A program made the translations under genes and the position numbers. The notes beneath the pieces were generated by a model. That model had not been told where the DNA came from and ran no database searches. It saw nothing but the letters and a program-made list of their open reading frames with translations. DNA of 37,655 nucleotides from JBKXSZ01 sp047017005 (GTDB lineage Bacteria > Bacillota > Clostridia > TANB77 > CAG-508), in the NCBI GenBank assembly GCA_047017005.1, contig JBKXSZ010000015.1, positions 1-37,655 on the forward strand, written 5' to 3'. Shown piece by piece: positions 29,083 through 36,677 of this stretch (position 1 is the stretch's first letter; every line of letters begins with the position of its first letter).

Positions 29083-29625
29083 ATGGAAACATTAAGAGAA
29101 CAATATGAAAAAGAAGTAATCCCAGCAATGATGAAAAAATTCAATTATAAATCTTTAATGCAAGTTCCAAGATTAGAAAAAATCGTAATTAATATCGGTT
29201 TAGGAGATGTTAAAGATAATCCAAAATCTTTAGAAAATGCAGTAAACGATTTAACCATTATAACAGGACAAAAGCCAGTTATTACAAAGGCTAAGAAAGC
29301 TATTGCTGCTTTCAAATTAAGAGAAGGTGTAAATGTAGGATGTAAAGTAACATTAAGAGCATCTAAAATGTATGATTTTGCTTATAAATTATTTAACGTT
29401 GCACTTCCTAGAGTAAGAGATTTCAGAGGAGTTAGTACAAACTCATTTGATGGTAGAGGAAATTACTCAATGGGTGTTAAAGAACAATTAATATTCCCAG
29501 AAATCGAATATGATAAAATTGATAAATTAAGAGGTATGGATATTATATTTGTAACATCTGCTGAAACAGACGAAGAGGCTAGGGAATTATTAACACTTCT
29601 TGGAATGCCTTTTAAACAAAATTAG
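29083..29625 (+). CDS. rplE: 50S ribosomal protein L5
   Basis: L5 binds 5S rRNA in the central protuberance and touches the P-site tRNA. The 180-residue product has METLREQYEKEVIPAMMKKFNYKSLMQVPRLEKIVINIGLGD at the start and RDFRGVSTNSFDGRGNYSMGVKEQLIFPEIEYDKIDKLRGMDI (108-150). Length is standard. AAAGGAGG lies before ATG. Confidence 0.99.
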   Translation: METLREQYEKEVIPAMMKKFNYKSLMQVPRLEKIVINIGLGDVKDNPKSLENAVNDLTIITGQKPVITKAKKAIAAFKLREGVNVGCKVTLRASKMYDFAYKLFNVALPRVRDFRGVSTNSFDGRGNYSMGVKEQLIFPEIEYDKIDKLRGMDIIFVTSAETDEEARELLTLLGMPFKQN

Positions 29626-29645
29626 AAGGAGGGAATCAAGAAAAT

Positions 29646-29831
29646 ATGGCTAAAAAATCAATGAAAATAAAACAAGCTAGACCACAAAAATATTCAACAA
29701 GAGAATACAATAGATGCAAAATTTGTGGAAGACCACATGCATATATTAGAAAATACGGAATTTGCCGTGTATGCTTTAGAGAATTAGCACACAAAGGTGA
29801 AATTCCGGGTGTAAAAAAAGCAAGTTGGTAA
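29646..29831 (+). CDS. rpsZ: 30S ribosomal protein S14, zinc-binding type
   Basis: The 61-residue product is the short C+ form of S14, with C24, C27, C40 and C43 in CKICGRPH and CRVCFREL. It ends GEIPGVKKASW, as in Firmicutes. This form dominates when zinc is available. AAGGAGGG precedes ATG by ten bases. Also called rpsN in annotations. Confidence 0.98.
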   Translation: MAKKSMKIKQARPQKYSTREYNRCKICGRPHAYIRKYGICRVCFRELAHKGEIPGVKKASW

Positions 29832-29877
29832 TTAAATAGCAAGAAATAGAAAAATTAGAAAAAAGGAGGGTAAACAA

Positions 29878-30276
29878 TTGAACACTACGGATCCAATCGC
29901 AGATATGTTAACAAGAATTAGAAATGCAAACAGTTCAAAACATAAAACAGTTGACATTCCTGCTTCAAATATGAAAAAAGCAATTGCTGAAATACTATTT
30001 AAAGAAGGATATATCAAATCTTTCGAAGCAATCGAAAATGAAAATCAAGGAATTATTCGAGTTACCTTAAAATATGATGAAAAAGGAAATCGCGTAATTG
30101 CAGGATTAAAAAGAATTAGTAAACCAGGTTTAAGAGTATATGCATCTAAAGAAGAATTACCAAAAGTATTAAATGGACTTGGAATTGCTTTAATATCTAC
30201 ATCAAAAGGAATAAAAACAGATAAAGAAGCAAGAAAAGAAAATTTAGGAGGAGAAGTATTAGCTTACGTTTGGTAA
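29878..30276 (+). CDS. rpsH: 30S ribosomal protein S8
   Basis: S8 is a central-domain assembly protein and, in Escherichia coli, the repressor of its own spc operon. The 132-residue product starts MNTTDPIADMLTRIRNANSSKHKTVDIPAS and ends RKENLGGEVLAYVW, with STSKGIKTDKEAR before that. It starts with TTG after AAGGAGGG. It is followed by an unusually long, folded 204-nt gap before rplF. Confidence 0.99.
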   Translation: MNTTDPIADMLTRIRNANSSKHKTVDIPASNMKKAIAEILFKEGYIKSFEAIENENQGIIRVTLKYDEKGNRVIAGLKRISKPGLRVYASKEELPKVLNGLGIALISTSKGIKTDKEARKENLGGEVLAYVW

Positions 30277-30352
30277 TACGAGAATCCAAAAGATATCAGA
30301 ATATACGATTAAAAATCGCGCACTAATTTAACGATAAAGTAGGAAGGTTAGC

Positions 30353-30437
30353 ATTTAACTTTGGGGATATATCTTATCCTTAAAGAAAAGCCTTAGGGAT
30401 AATATATGTCCCTAAAGATACTCCCGAAAAGTTAAAT
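30353..30437 (+). other. Folded RNA candidate in the rpsH-rplF gap
   Basis: ATTTAACTT (30353-30361) and AAGTTAAAT (30429-30437) pair perfectly. Inside, 30363-30371 pairs with 30403-30412 (one bulged G, one G-U), and TTATCC (30374-30379) pairs with GGATAA (30397-30402). About 16 unpaired bases remain at 30413-30428. The rest of the 204-nt gap shows no gene. It lies in the same transcript as rpsH and rplF and may control the distal genes. Confidence 0.6.
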
Positions 30438-30480
30438 TGAGTATTCTAAAAAAGAATAGAAGAAGGAGGGAAAATCTAAA

Positions 30481-31020
30481 ATGTCAAGAATAGGAAACGC
30501 ACCTATTACAGTACCAGAAAACGTAGAAGTAAAATTAGACGGAAACCATATTACTGTAAAAGGACCTAAAGGTACATTAGAAAGAGAACTACATAAAAAT
30601 ATGAAAGTGACTCTTGAAGACGGAAAAATTATTGTAAAAAGACCAGATGACGAACCAGAAAGCAGAAGTTTACATGGTTTAACAAGAACATTAATAAGCA
30701 ACATGATTACTGGTGTTGTGGAAGAATATAAAAGAGAGCTACAAATCAATGGTGTAGGATATAGAGCACAAAAACAAGGAAATAACTTAAATTTAACACT
30801 TGGTTATTCACACCCTGTTATTATGGAAGCTCCAGAAGGAATTACATATGATGTTCCAAACCCAAATACCATTATTGTAAGAGGAATTGATAAAGAATTA
30901 GTAGGTCAAACAGCAGCTGTTATCAGAACAAAGAGACCACCTGAAGTTTATAGAGGTAAAGGTATCAAATATGCGGAAGAACATATTAGACGTAAAGAAG
31001 GTAAAGCTGGTAAGAAATAG
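30481..31020 (+). CDS. rplF: 50S ribosomal protein L6
   Basis: L6 lies at the base of the L7/L12 stalk by the factor-binding site. The 179-residue product opens MSRIGNAPITVPENVEVKLDGNHITVKGPKGTL and carries the signature PPEVYRGKGIKYAEEHIRRKEGKAGKK at the end. Length is standard. GAAGGAGGG precedes ATG. It resumes the spc operon after the folded gap. Confidence 0.99.
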   Translation: MSRIGNAPITVPENVEVKLDGNHITVKGPKGTLERELHKNMKVTLEDGKIIVKRPDDEPESRSLHGLTRTLISNMITGVVEEYKRELQINGVGYRAQKQGNNLNLTLGYSHPVIMEAPEGITYDVPNPNTIIVRGIDKELVGQTAAVIRTKRPPEVYRGKGIKYAEEHIRRKEGKAGKK

Positions 31021-31067
31021 ACCAATAAGAATCAAAAATCTCTAAAACAAATAGAAAGGAGAAGAAA

Positions 31068-31427
31068 ATGATTAAGAAAACAGATAGAAAGCTTGAAAGA
31101 ACTAGAAGACATACAAGAGTACGTAATAAAATCAGTGGAAATGCAGAACGCCCAAGATTATGTGTATATAGAAGTAACAATAACATTTATGTACAAGTAA
31201 TTGATGATGTAGCAGCTAAAACATTGGCTAGTGCTTCAACTTTAGATAAAGAAGTAAAAACAAAACATGCAAATAAAGAAGCTGCAAAAGAAGTAGGAAC
31301 TTTAATTGCAAAAAGAGCCCAAGATAAAAAAATCAAAACAGTTGTATTTGATAGAGGCGGATATATCTACCATGGTGTAGTAAAAGAATTAGCAGAAGCT
31401 GCTAGAGAAGCAGGACTTGAATTCTAA
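31068..31427 (+). CDS. rplR: 50S ribosomal protein L18
   Basis: L18 carries 5S rRNA into the central protuberance. The 119-residue product has RTRRHTRVRNKISGNAERPRLCVYRSNNNIYVQVIDD (11-47) and ends FDRGGYIYHGVVKELAEAAREAGLEF, the family signature. AAAGGAGA lies just before ATG. It is followed after 22 nt by rpsE. Confidence 0.99.
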   Translation: MIKKTDRKLERTRRHTRVRNKISGNAERPRLCVYRSNNNIYVQVIDDVAAKTLASASTLDKEVKTKHANKEAAKEVGTLIAKRAQDKKIKTVVFDRGGYIYHGVVKELAEAAREAGLEF

Positions 31428-31449
31428 GAAAAAGGAGGGTAAAAGAATA

Positions 31450-31941
31450 ATGCAAGAAGAAAACGCAGTGGAATTAAAAGAAAAAGTTGTAGCGATTAAC
31501 CGTGTTGCTAAAGTTGTTAAAGGTGGTAGAACTTTTAGATTTAGTGCTGTTGTTGTTGTTGGAGATGGACAAGGACACGTTGGTGTTGGAAATGGTAAAG
31601 CAGCCGAAGTTCCTGATGCTATCAAAAAAGCAATCGAAGAAGCAAAGAAAAATTTAGTAACAGTACCAGTAGTTGGAACAACTGTACCTCATGAATTTGT
31701 AGGAAAATTTGGTAGTGCAAAAGTTATGATAAAACCAGCAGATGAAGGTTCTGGAGTTATCGCAGGGGGAAGTGTAAGACCTGTACTAGAACTTGCTGGA
31801 TATAAAGATATTAAAACAAAAGTTATTGGAACAAACAATCCAAGAAACGTTGTATATGCTACTATAAACGGACTTCAAAATATGAAAACAATCGAAGAGA
31901 TTGCGAAAAAAAGAGGTAAAAAAGTAGAAGATATTTTATAA
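31450..31941 (+). CDS. rpsE: 30S ribosomal protein S5
   Basis: S5 works in decoding fidelity and mRNA unwinding. The 163-residue product, from the ATG at 31450 after AAGGAGGG, has ELKEKVVAINRVAKVVKGGRTFRFSAVVVVGDGQGHVGVGNGKAAEVPDAIKKA, the double-stranded RNA-binding part, and the C-terminal domain with GSGVIAGGSVRPVLELAGYKDIKTK. An earlier in-frame ATG inside the end of rplR has no ribosome binding site. The usual next gene, rpmD, is missing. Confidence 0.98.
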   Translation: MQEENAVELKEKVVAINRVAKVVKGGRTFRFSAVVVVGDGQGHVGVGNGKAAEVPDAIKKAIEEAKKNLVTVPVVGTTVPHEFVGKFGSAKVMIKPADEGSGVIAGGSVRPVLELAGYKDIKTKVIGTNNPRNVVYATINGLQNMKTIEEIAKKRGKKVEDIL

Positions 31942-32000
31942 TAAAATTATAAAAGCGAAAGATGGAAAGACAACCAAAATTAAGGAGGTGCAAAACAAGA

Positions 32001-32435
32001 ATGAAATTAGACGAATTAAAACCAGCTGTTAAGAAAGAAACCAAAAAAAGAGTAGGACGTGGAATGGGTTCTGGACTTGGAAAAACTTCTGGAAGAGGCC
32101 ACAAGGGTCAAAAAGCAAGATCTGGTGGCGGTGTAAGAAGAGGATTTGAAGGTGGTCAAACACCATTATATAGAAGATTACCTAAAAGAGGATTCACCAA
32201 TATTCACGCTAAAAATTATACAGAAGTAACATTGACTATGCTAAATAAATCAAAAGCTACTGAAGTAAGTGCTGAGACACTTCTAGCTGAGGGAATTATT
32301 GGAAAAGTAAACGATGGAATCGTAATACTTGGAACTGGTTCTTTAGACAAAAAGCTAACAGTAAAAGCCGTAAGATTTACAAAATCAGCTGCAGAAAAGA
32401 TTGAAGCTGCAGGTGGAAAGATTGAGGTGATCTAG
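32001..32435 (+). CDS. rplO: 50S ribosomal protein L15
   Basis: L15 binds late in large-subunit assembly. The 144-residue product, from the ATG at 32001, opens MKLDELKPAVKKETKKRVGRGMGSGLGKTSGRGHKGQKARSGGG, then FEGGQTPLYRRLPKRGFTN, the family core. An earlier in-frame ATG would add MERQPKLRRCKTR but has no ribosome binding site, while AAGGAGGTG lies properly before 32001. It follows rpsE directly, with 59 nt between, too short for L30. Confidence 0.98.
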   Translation: MKLDELKPAVKKETKKRVGRGMGSGLGKTSGRGHKGQKARSGGGVRRGFEGGQTPLYRRLPKRGFTNIHAKNYTEVTLTMLNKSKATEVSAETLLAEGIIGKVNDGIVILGTGSLDKKLTVKAVRFTKSAAEKIEAAGGKIEVI

Positions 32436-32437
32436 CT

Positions 32438-33760
32438 TTGTTTAAAACAATAAAAAATGCTTTAAAAACACCCGAAGTTAGAAAGAAACTATTATATACC
32501 TTGTTATTAATTGTGGTATTCCGCTTTGGATGTTATATCACAGTACCAGGAGTTGATGTAGTAGGATTAAATAATGCCATGGCATCAAATGCACAAGGAT
32601 TGGGAGGGCTTATTGATATTATCTCAGGAGGAGCCTTCTCTCGATTCTCTATCTTTGCTATGACAATTAGTCCATATATTACAGCAACTATCGTTATTCA
32701 ATTATTAACGATGGTTATTCCTGCTTTAGAGAAATTAGCTAAAGAAGGTGGAGAACAAGGAAGACAAAAAATTAATAAATATACCAAAATTCTTACTTTA
32801 GTGCTTGCACTAATAGAAGGTGTTGGAATTTATTTATCTTACCAAGGTTCTGGAGTATTTATTAATCCAGGATTCTTAACAGGAGCTATTGTAGTAGTTT
32901 CCCTTGTAGCAGGTACTGCATTATTAATGTGGCTTGGTGAACAAATTACAAGTAAAGGTATTGGAAATGGAATTTCTATTATCATCTTTATTGGTATTAT
33001 TTCGAGATTACCAAGTGTAGTAACAATGCTATGGAATTTAATTATGCAAACAGGTGAATTTAGTACAACCGGACTATTAACTGCTTTAGGAATTATAATA
33101 GGAGCATTAATATTAGTTGCTGGTGTTGTATTTGTACAAGTTGCAGAAAGAAGAGTTCCTGTACAATATGCTAAAAAAGTAGTAGGAAGAAAAATGTATG
33201 GAGGACAAAATACGCATATTCCACTTAAGCTAGCAATGGCTGGTGTTATGCCAATTATCTTTGCTTCCTCGTTTATGACATTTCCAGCTATGATTATTCA
33301 AATGTTTATTAAAGACATAGCAACACAAACAGGATTCTGGGCAGGAGTTTATAAATTCTCAATTGCAACATCTACATCAAATGTTCCAGTTGGGTATACA
33401 ATAGCCAATGCACTAGTTTACTTACTATTAATTGTTGGATTTACATTCTTCTATACCTATGCAACTTTTAATCCAGCAGAAGTATCCAATAATATTAAGA
33501 AAAATGGAGGATTTATACCAGGAATTAGAGCTGGAAAGCCTACAACGGATTATTTATCTTCTATCATATCAAAACTTACATGGTTTGGTGGAGTTTTCTT
33601 AGCAATTATTGCCATACTACCAATGATGATGCGATTTACAGGATTAAATGTTGCCTTTGGAGGTACTTCAATTCTAATCGTAGTAGGAGTTGCGCTAGAG
33701 ACAATTCAACAATTAGAATCACAACTTGTTATGAGACACTATAAAGGATTTTTAGAGTAA
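32438..33760 (+). CDS. secY: Preprotein translocase subunit SecY
   Basis: SecY forms the protein-conducting channel of the membrane with SecE and SecG. The 440-residue product has ten hydrophobic segments. The signature ISPYITATIVIQLLTMVIPALEKLAKEGGEQGRQKINKYT lies at 77-116. EQITSKGIGNGISIIIF (167-183) and the cytoplasmic loop VAERRVPVQYAKK (233-245) are also conserved. It starts with TTG only two bases after the rplO stop, with GAGGTGA inside the end of rplO, so the two are coupled. A terminator follows, setting adk apart. Confidence 0.99.
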   Translation: MFKTIKNALKTPEVRKKLLYTLLLIVVFRFGCYITVPGVDVVGLNNAMASNAQGLGGLIDIISGGAFSRFSIFAMTISPYITATIVIQLLTMVIPALEKLAKEGGEQGRQKINKYTKILTLVLALIEGVGIYLSYQGSGVFINPGFLTGAIVVVSLVAGTALLMWLGEQITSKGIGNGISIIIFIGIISRLPSVVTMLWNLIMQTGEFSTTGLLTALGIIIGALILVAGVVFVQVAERRVPVQYAKKVVGRKMYGGQNTHIPLKLAMAGVMPIIFASSFMTFPAMIIQMFIKDIATQTGFWAGVYKFSIATSTSNVPVGYTIANALVYLLLIVGFTFFYTYATFNPAEVSNNIKKNGGFIPGIRAGKPTTDYLSSIISKLTWFGGVFLAIIAILPMMMRFTGLNVAFGGTSILIVVGVALETIQQLESQLVMRHYKGFLE

Positions 33761-33777
33761 AATAAGCTATAATAAAT

Positions 33778-33809
33778 AAAAAGAACTTTCTATCTGGAAA
33801 GTTCTTTTT
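33778..33809 (+). terminator. Terminator after secY
   Basis: A perfect 13-bp stem (33778-33790 with 33797-33809) has a 6-nt loop and five T at the end of the 3' arm. It divides the cluster into an S10-spc unit and an adk unit. Confidence 0.9.
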
Positions 33810-33868
33810 ACGTTTTTTGCAAAAACATGGAAAAAATACATTGTGTTATGTACTTTCTTATAATTTTA

Positions 33869-33877
33869 TGGTATACT
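33869..33877 (+). promoter_or_regulatory. Extended -10 promoter of adk
   Basis: TATACT (33872-33877) is preceded by TG at 33869-33870. The -35 region (TGTACT near 33849-33854) is poor. Transcription would start about 35 nt before the adk ATG. Confidence 0.5.
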
Positions 33878-33918
33878 ATTACCGTTAATTTGAAAAAATA
33901 AGATAAGGAGCGATAGAA

Positions 33919-34602
33919 ATGGTAGTAATTATGCTAGGAGCACCTGGAACAGGAAAAGGAACCGTTGGAAAGTTGCTTTCAGAAGCCTTAGGTGTAGTAC
34001 ATATATCAAGTGGAGAAATATTTAGAAGTTATATTAAAAAGCAAGGAGAAATAGGAAGAAAAATTGAAGACTATATTTCAAATGGTTTATTAGTGCCAGA
34101 TGAACTTGCAATTCAAATTGTAGAAAAAAGATTAAACGAACCAGATGTAAAAAATGGTGTTATTTTAGATGGCTTTCCAAGAACTAGAAATCAAGCTATT
34201 ATTCTAGACTATATCTTAAGATTACAAGGCAAAAAAGTAGATGTAGCAGTAGAACTAGAGCTTTCCGATGATGAGATAGTCGATAGAATTGTAAAAAGAA
34301 GAACTTGTATTAATAAAGATTGTAGAGAAATCTATAACTTAGATTTCAAGCCACCAAAGAAAGAAGATGTATGTGACAAATGTGGTGGTCCATTAGTACA
34401 AAGAATTGATGATAACGAAGAAACGGTAAGAAAGAGATTAGAAACCTATCACAAAACATCAGATGGATTAATTACTTACTATAAGCGTGAAAATGTTCTA
34501 TATACAGTAAAATTAAATAATCAATCCGATAAAACAACAGCTGATGTTGCAGTAGAAGTAAATCAATATTTAAAGAAACTAGAAGAAGGCGAAACAAAAT
34601 AA
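33919..34602 (+). CDS. adk: Adenylate kinase
   Basis: Adk balances ATP, ADP and AMP in the cytoplasm. The 227-residue product has the P-loop GAPGTGKG (7-14), the AMP-binding DGFPRTR (84-90) and the long lid. The lid holds four cysteines, C130, C135, C152 and C155, as in zinc-binding Gram-positive enzymes, but the first pair is spaced CxxxxC instead of the usual CxxC. The sequence begins MVVIMLG rather than the common MNLILMG. AAGGAG stands before ATG. Placement after secY and before map is typical. Confidence 0.97.
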   Translation: MVVIMLGAPGTGKGTVGKLLSEALGVVHISSGEIFRSYIKKQGEIGRKIEDYISNGLLVPDELAIQIVEKRLNEPDVKNGVILDGFPRTRNQAIILDYILRLQGKKVDVAVELELSDDEIVDRIVKRRTCINKDCREIYNLDFKPPKKEDVCDKCGGPLVQRIDDNEETVRKRLETYHKTSDGLITYYKRENVLYTVKLNNQSDKTTADVAVEVNQYLKKLEEGETK

Positions 34603-34613
34603 AGAGGGAGAAG

Positions 34614-34641
34614 AGAACAAAAGAATTTATTCTTTTGTTCT
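34614..34641 (+). other. Intercistronic hairpin between adk and map
   Basis: AGAACAAAAGAA (34614-34625) pairs perfectly with TTCTTTTGTTCT (34630-34641) across a TTTA loop. No T-run follows, so it is more likely an RNA stability or processing element, or a leaky terminator, than a full stop. Confidence 0.55.
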
Positions 34642-34691
34642 TGGTTCATGTTATATCAAACAAGAGAATTAAGAAGAAAAGAGGAAGAAAA

Positions 34692-35462
34692 TTGGTTACA
34701 ATTAAATCAAAAAGAGAAATTGAATTAATGAAAGAGGCTTGTCGTGTAGCTGCTCTTGCACAAAAAGCAGTGGAAGAAGCAATAAGACCAGGAATTAGTA
34801 CATTAGAGTTAGATGCTATTGCGGAAAAAACAATGCGTGATAATGGAGCTATTCCAGCAGAAAAGGGATATCCGAGTGGTGTAAAGGGTGTACCAGATTT
34901 TCCAGGAAGTATTTGTGCTTCTATTAATGATGTAGTAATTCACGGAATTCCATCTTCTCGTGATATTTTAAAAGAAGGCGATATTGTAAGTGTAGATTTA
35001 GTAGCCTATAAAAATGGATTTAATGGAGATTGCTGTAGAACCTATACAGTAGGAAAAATAGATCAACCAACACAGAAATTAATTGATGTTACAAAGTTGG
35101 CTTTTTTTGAGGGAATTCAATATGCTAAAGCAGGAAATCGATTAGGAGATGTTTGTCATGCTATTGGAGAATATGTTGAGAAAAATGGATTTTCTGTTGT
35201 AAGAGAGTTTCAAGGCCATGGAATAGGAAGAGAGATGCATGAAGACCCGGGGATTCCCAATTACGGAAAAGCAGGTAGAGGAATTCGCCTAGAACCTGGT
35301 ATGACACTTGCAATTGAACCAATGGTTATTGCAGGAAGTTGGCCTATCATGGAATTAGAAGACGGATGGACGATTGTAACACAAGATGGAAGTAAAGCTG
35401 CTCATTATGAAAATACTATTTTAATAACAGAACAGGAACCAGAGATATTAACTATGTTATAA
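34692..35462 (+). CDS. map: Methionine aminopeptidase, type I
   Basis: Map removes the first methionine from new proteins at the ribosome. The metal ligands are all present: D102, D113, H176 (GHGIGREMHEDP), E209 (AIEPMV) and E240 (YENTILIT), counting from the TTG at 34692. This start was chosen because AGAGGAAG precedes it and the product then begins MVTIKSKREIELMKEACRVAAL like other type I enzymes; a longer version would begin inside the hairpin region. Length is 256 residues. It is normal for map to sit between adk and infA. Confidence 0.96.
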   Translation: MVTIKSKREIELMKEACRVAALAQKAVEEAIRPGISTLELDAIAEKTMRDNGAIPAEKGYPSGVKGVPDFPGSICASINDVVIHGIPSSRDILKEGDIVSVDLVAYKNGFNGDCCRTYTVGKIDQPTQKLIDVTKLAFFEGIQYAKAGNRLGDVCHAIGEYVEKNGFSVVREFQGHGIGREMHEDPGIPNYGKAGRGIRLEPGMTLAIEPMVIAGSWPIMELEDGWTIVTQDGSKAAHYENTILITEQEPEILTML

Positions 35463-35478
35463 AGAGGAGTGTGTTAGG

Positions 35479-35994
35479 ATGAATGAAAATCAATTAACAG
35501 GAAACTCAAAATCAGCAATTGACTTTTTAGGAAAAGAATGGAAGTATGATTGTATGGGGTGTGCAATTGCTAAACATGCTCTTATTCCACCAGGAGGACT
35601 TATATATGAAGATAAGAACTTTACACTGCAACAAGACCCAGAAATACCAATTAAGGGTTTTCTTATTATTAATATAAAAAGACATGTTCATTCGATTACT
35701 GAATTATCAGAAGAAGAAAGAAACGCCTTGGGACAATTGCTTACAACAGCAGTAAATGCTTTAAAGAACTTGAATATTACAAACGAAGTTACAATTATAC
35801 AAGAGGAACGTAGCAAACATTATCATGTCTGGATTTTTCCAACACATTCTTGGATGGAAGAAAAGATAGGAAAAGGTGTTTTTCATCTAAAAGAAATGTG
35901 TGAATATGCTAAAAAGAATGCGTCAGACGAAGAAAAAATGGAGATTGTAGAGACAGTAGAAAAGTTAAAAAAGGAATTTAAAAACAGTTACTAA
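35479..35994 (+). CDS. HIT-family protein
   Basis: HIT proteins are nucleotide hydrolases or transferases acting on AMP conjugates or dinucleoside polyphosphates. The 171-residue product has the catalytic histidine group as SKHYHVWIFPTH (about 113-124), a shortened form of HxHxH. A CMGC pair (27-30) near the N-terminus may hold a metal with the histidines. RHVHSITELSEEERNALGQL (68-87) matches the common HIT helix. Start is ATG after GAGGAG, 16 nt after map. In many Firmicutes a KOW protein gene or nothing occupies this position, so its presence is notable. The substrate is unknown. Confidence 0.78.
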   Translation: MNENQLTGNSKSAIDFLGKEWKYDCMGCAIAKHALIPPGGLIYEDKNFTLQQDPEIPIKGFLIINIKRHVHSITELSEEERNALGQLLTTAVNALKNLNITNEVTIIQEERSKHYHVWIFPTHSWMEEKIGKGVFHLKEMCEYAKKNASDEEKMEIVETVEKLKKEFKNSY

Positions 35995-36024
35995 ATATTT
36001 ATTAAAAAATCGCATAAAAATAAC

Positions 36025-36062
36025 CTAGAAGTGTTGACACTTCTAGAAAATTAGTATATACT
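36025..36062 (+). promoter_or_regulatory. Promoter of infA with a perfect dyad over the -35 box
   Basis: TTGACA (36034-36039) and TATACT (36057-36062) are 17 bp apart. CTAGAAGTGT (36025-36034) and ACACTTCTAG (36037-36046) are perfect inverted halves with a 2-bp centre, so a 22-bp palindrome covers the -35 box. This is the form of an operator. No T-run follows it, so it is not a terminator for the HIT gene. Confidence 0.75.
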
Positions 36063-36088
36063 TATATATGCTAATTGTAAAAATTGGC

Positions 36089-36131
36089 GTATTTTGTACG
36101 TTAATATAAAATACCGATTTGAAAATTAACG
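36089..36131 (+). promoter_or_regulatory. infA leader with two mutually exclusive stems
   Basis: GTATTTT (36089-36095) can pair with AAAATAC (36108-36114). CGTTAAT (36099-36105) can pair with ATTAACG (36125-36131). The two overlap like a pseudoknot or a switch. The leader is about 95 nt from the predicted start near 36069. Confidence 0.4.
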
Positions 36132-36163
36132 AAAACTCTTAAATTAGGAGGGAAAACCAAGCT

Positions 36164-36382
36164 ATGGCAAAAGAGGATGTTATTGAGGTAGAGGGAGTTG
36201 TAGTAGAAACATTACCAAACACAAACTTTAAAGTGGAACTTGAAAATGGACATCAAATATTAGCTCATATTTCAGGAAAACTTAGAATGAACTACATAAA
36301 AATACTACCAGGAGATAAGGTAAAAGTAGAACTTTCACCTTATGACTTAACAAGAGGAAGAATTACTTGGAGAGCAAAATAA
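36164..36382 (+). CDS. infA: Translation initiation factor IF-1
   Basis: IF-1 blocks the A site during initiation. The 72-residue product is a single S1-type OB fold: MAKEDVIEVEGVVVETLPNTNFKVELENGHQILAHISGKLRMNYIKILPGDKVKVELSPYDLTRGRITWR. TAGGAGGG precedes ATG. The gene has its own promoter and starts the last transcription unit in the window, with rpmJ, rpsM and rpsK after it. Confidence 0.99.
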   Translation: MAKEDVIEVEGVVVETLPNTNFKVELENGHQILAHISGKLRMNYIKILPGDKVKVELSPYDLTRGRITWRAK

Positions 36383-36393
36383 GGAAATTTTAG

Positions 36394-36509
36394 CTTTTGA
36401 TGAAAATACAAAAAGTGTGATGTGCGACGTGAGATGTGTCTATTTCATTTAGCCTGTAATAAAGTGCACATCTGATCTCACACATCATGGTATTTTTATA
36501 GCTCAAAAG
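36394..36509 (+). other. Folded RNA candidate between infA and rpmJ
   Basis: Four nested helices can form: CTTTTGA (36394-36400) with TCAAAAG (36503-36509); AAAATAC (36403-36409) with GTATTTT (36490-36496); TGATGTG (36418-36424) with CACATCA (36481-36487); AGATGTG (36432-36438) with CACATCT (36467-36473). An apical loop of about 28 nt remains. The gap has no gene. The element may regulate rpmJ and the alpha operon genes. Confidence 0.65.
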
Positions 36510-36550
36510 TGCGAATAGAAAAACAAAAAGCATATCAGGAGGTGTTAAAA

Positions 36551-36664
36551 GTGAAAGTAAGACCATCAGTAAAGAAAATTTGTGAAAAATGCAAAATTAT
36601 AAAAAGAAAAGGTGTTATCAGAGTTATCTGTGAAAACCCTAAACACAAACAAAGACAAGGCTAG
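36551..36664 (+). CDS. rpmJ: 50S ribosomal protein L36, zinc-binding form
   Basis: L36 is the smallest large-subunit protein and holds 23S rRNA helices together through a zinc ribbon. The 37-residue product starts MKVRPSVKKICEKCKII and has C11, C14, C27 and H32, the standard ligand set, ending HKQRQG. It starts with GTG, nine bases after AGGAGGTG. Length is exactly that of the family. Order infA-rpmJ-rpsM is typical. Confidence 0.97.
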   Translation: MKVRPSVKKICEKCKIIKRKGVIRVICENPKHKQRQG

Positions 36665-36677
36665 TCTTAAAAATCCG

